From NCBI GenBank assembly GCA_023145485.1, contig JAGLDT010000054.1:1-7059 (forward strand): DNA of 7,059 nt, given 5' to 3'. The position numbers were made by a program, and so were the translations under genes. This stretch comes from Cocleimonas sp. Its GTDB lineage: Bacteria > Pseudomonadota > Gammaproteobacteria > Thiotrichales > Thiotrichaceae. Under the pieces are notes generated by a model that was not told the DNA's origin, made no database searches, and saw only the letters and a list, made by a program, of their open reading frames with translations. Shown here piece by piece: positions 6,067 through 7,059 of this stretch. Position 1 is the first letter of the stretch. The number at the start of each line of letters is the position of its first letter.

Positions 6067-6633
6067 ATGAAATCTAACCTAAAACACCTCCTTCTTCTTG
6101 CTACCTTATCCGCAACAATGACCGCTTGTACTCCTAATCCCATTAATAATGGGGGAGCAGGGTCTTACACGGCTGGAAATACGCATGCGGATGGAAGCAC
6201 AAAGACAGACACGGATAGGGAGATAAGTGGAAACACGCCTACTAACGCAGGTGGAAGTATAAGCACGGAGACTGACGTAGGTGATCATGCAAATAACGGC
6301 AGTACGAATACTGATGACAATACAAACAGGGGTCATAATCCAGATAATGTGACTGACGGATATAATGCAAGTCACCCCAAGCAAAAAGGATTTGTAGTGC
6401 AGTTAACCGCCAGCATCAGTCAACAAAAAGCAGATACGATAAACACTACCTTCATCGCCGAAGGTTACCCTGTTATTCAAAATAACATTGAAACGAATGG
6501 TCAGGTTTTATACCGCGTTCAAATAGGCCCCTACGCAACACAAGGAGAAGCTAAAGCCGTTTTAAATAAAATGAAAAAACGCTATAGACGCAATACCTAT
6601 GTCAATTCAGCGATTATTAAGGAAAACAAATAG
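6067..6633 (+). CDS. SPOR-domain lipoprotein
   Basis: A 188-residue predicted lipoprotein. The leader MKSNLKHLLLLATLSATMTAC ends in the lipobox MTAC, with Cys21 lipidated. Residues 22-105 are a low-complexity Asn/Thr/Gly/Asp linker with three loose copies of a G-S-x-x-T-[DE] motif. Residues 107-183 form a SPOR domain: FVVQLTASIS (109-118), then a Lys/Ala helix, the second strand LYRVQIGPY (148-156), ATQGEAKAVLNKMKKR (157-172) and a final strand. SPOR domains bind denuded glycan strands of septal peptidoglycan, as in FtsN, DamX and RlpA, so a role at the division site or in wall remodelling is likely. AAAGG at 6055-6059 gives a 7-bp spacing to the ATG. It is transcribed divergently from lptM and ends at a strong terminator, so it is probably monocistronic. 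It lacks RlpA's double-psi barrel and FtsN's membrane anchor, so I give no gene name. Confidence 0.85.
   Translation: MKSNLKHLLLLATLSATMTACTPNPINNGGAGSYTAGNTHADGSTKTDTDREISGNTPTNAGGSISTETDVGDHANNGSTNTDDNTNRGHNPDNVTDGYNASHPKQKGFVVQLTASISQQKADTINTTFIAEGYPVIQNNIETNGQVLYRVQIGPYATQGEAKAVLNKMKKRYRRNTYVNSAIIKENK
6175..6321 (+). repeat. Degenerate repeats encoding the SPOR protein linker
   Basis: Residues 37-85 contain related units: GNTHADGSTKTDTD, GNTPTNAGGSISTETD and NNGSTNTDDN, with the GS-x-x-T-[DE] motif beginning at residues 43, 63 and 78. The DNA of the first two units is recognisably similar (GGAAGCACAAAGACAGAC against GGAAGTATAAGCACGGAGAC). Such acidic, flexible spacers let an anchored SPOR domain reach the peptidoglycan. 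Copy number may vary between strains. Confidence 0.55.
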
Positions 6634-6668
6634 TATTTGCTGAGAACGCGCTCCTATTCAATACCCAC

Positions 6669-6705
6669 AAGCCCTGTTGCTAGAAATAGTCGCGGGGCTT
6701 TTTTT
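6669..6705 (+). terminator. Rho-independent terminator of the SPOR lipoprotein gene
   Basis: AAGCCCTG (6669-6676) pairs with CGGGGCTT (6693-6700), continues inward through a partly paired stem to a GAAA tetraloop at 6683-6686, and runs into seven Ts (6699-6705). This is a textbook intrinsic terminator on the plus strand, 35 bp after the stop codon. Confidence 0.9.
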
Positions 6706-7059
6706 GTGTTAACCCTCTGCCGTCAATAAGGAATAAAGGGGAGAAACAGGGTGGGATATGCGTTGACGAGTGAAAATTAAGAATTACAAAAAGAGAATGG
6801 TATACATTTTATTTTTAATGGGAGACCCATAATTAAGTGGGTTTGGGATAAACAAATGGTCTTTTGCGAGAAAAGAAGGTAGTATTTCCCGCAAATTTTG
6901 AACGAATTTACAGCTACAGTAAGGATACAAGTACTCCCTGCTCAGTATTATACACCGTTTCAATAATCTATTAATTTTCTTATAATTTAAACAATGCATA
7001 CATCGGTTGATATTTGACACCTCCAATTTCCAAGGCGCTTATTGGGCTTCATAAGATTA
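6706..7059. other. Right-edge region without a supported gene
   Basis: About 350 bp after the terminator hold no frame I can support. A minus-strand frame at 6784-7026 needs a TTG start and encodes an 80-residue peptide of no recognisable family. A perfect TTGACA at 7014-7019 points right, but only a poor GCTTAT lies 17 bp after it. The region may be the spacer before a gene beyond the window. Confidence 0.5.
6863..6895. repeat. Imperfect inverted repeat in the right-edge spacer
   Basis: TTTGCGAGAAA (6863-6873) and TTTCCCGCAAA (6885-6895) are 11-base arms with one mismatch around an 11-nt loop. The mismatch becomes a G-T wobble on the minus strand, so the stem is stronger there. Only TTTT follows on the plus strand. 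It could be a weak terminator, a binding site, or part of a repeat family. Confidence 0.35.

Noticed and set aside
6106..6384. Minus-strand 92-codon frame rich in Arg, Ser, Cys and Ile
   Set aside because: It mirrors the repetitive linker of the SPOR lipoprotein and has no independent support.
6784..7026. Minus-strand 80-codon frame
   Set aside because: It needs a TTG start with no ribosome site ahead of it, has no recognisable motif, and lies in AT-rich sequence where chance frames of this size are common.
7014..7042. Rightward promoter with TTGACA at 7014-7019
   Set aside because: The -35 match is perfect but the hexamer 17 bp on (GCTTAT) is poor, and no gene start is visible before the edge.
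1..7059. CRISPR array, tRNA or rRNA gene, insertion sequence or prophage module
   Set aside because: No regularly spaced direct repeats, no tRNA-like cloverleaf and no transposase or phage structural gene were seen; the Gp49-like protein alone does not indicate a prophage.

Overview
The window is AT-rich chromosomal DNA from a gammaproteobacterium. The best evidence is the minus-strand pair lptM-lysA, a gene order typical of that class, with a LysA of the non-enteric type (starting MDYFNYKDNHLF). The lipoprotein signal peptides and the SPOR-domain protein show a Gram-negative envelope. I cannot name the genus with confidence; a low-GC lineage outside the Enterobacterales fits best.

Left part (1-1908, plus strand): the 3' end of a beta-propeller (SMP-30/gluconolactonase-like) protein runs in from the left edge and is followed by two hairpins. 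Next is a small protein with a DUF995-like, lipocalin-like beta pattern and no signal peptide. After it comes a Gp49/HigB-type (RelE superfamily) toxin-like protein with no recognisable antitoxin beside it. The genes are short and unrelated and the spacers are long and AT-rich, which looks like accessory or decaying DNA.

Middle (1909-3580, minus strand): a 461-residue lipoprotein with an alpha/beta-hydrolase fold (GHSFG nucleophile elbow, likely Asp and His partners, eleven cysteines) is predicted to act in the cell envelope. Upstream of it lies a 277-bp spacer with an inverted repeat and a doubtful 39-codon ORF.

Right-centre (3581-5743, minus strand): this is the housekeeping block. lptM encodes a small lipoprotein linked to the LPS-export translocon. 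lysA encodes diaminopimelate decarboxylase, the last step of lysine synthesis. A carboxylesterase/acyl-protein thioesterase-like gene overlaps the lysA stop codon by 4 bp. The esterase occupies the place where many gammaproteobacteria carry dapF.

Right part (5744-7059): transcribed divergently from lptM is a lipoprotein with a degenerate Gly/Thr/Asp/Asn-rich repeat linker and a C-terminal SPOR (peptidoglycan-binding) domain, closed by a strong intrinsic terminator. The last ~350 bp hold an inverted repeat but no gene I can support.

I see no CRISPR array, rRNA or tRNA gene, complete insertion sequence, or clear new multi-gene system. The best leads are the unpaired toxin-like gene, the Cys-rich lipoprotein hydrolase and the esterase coupled to lysA.
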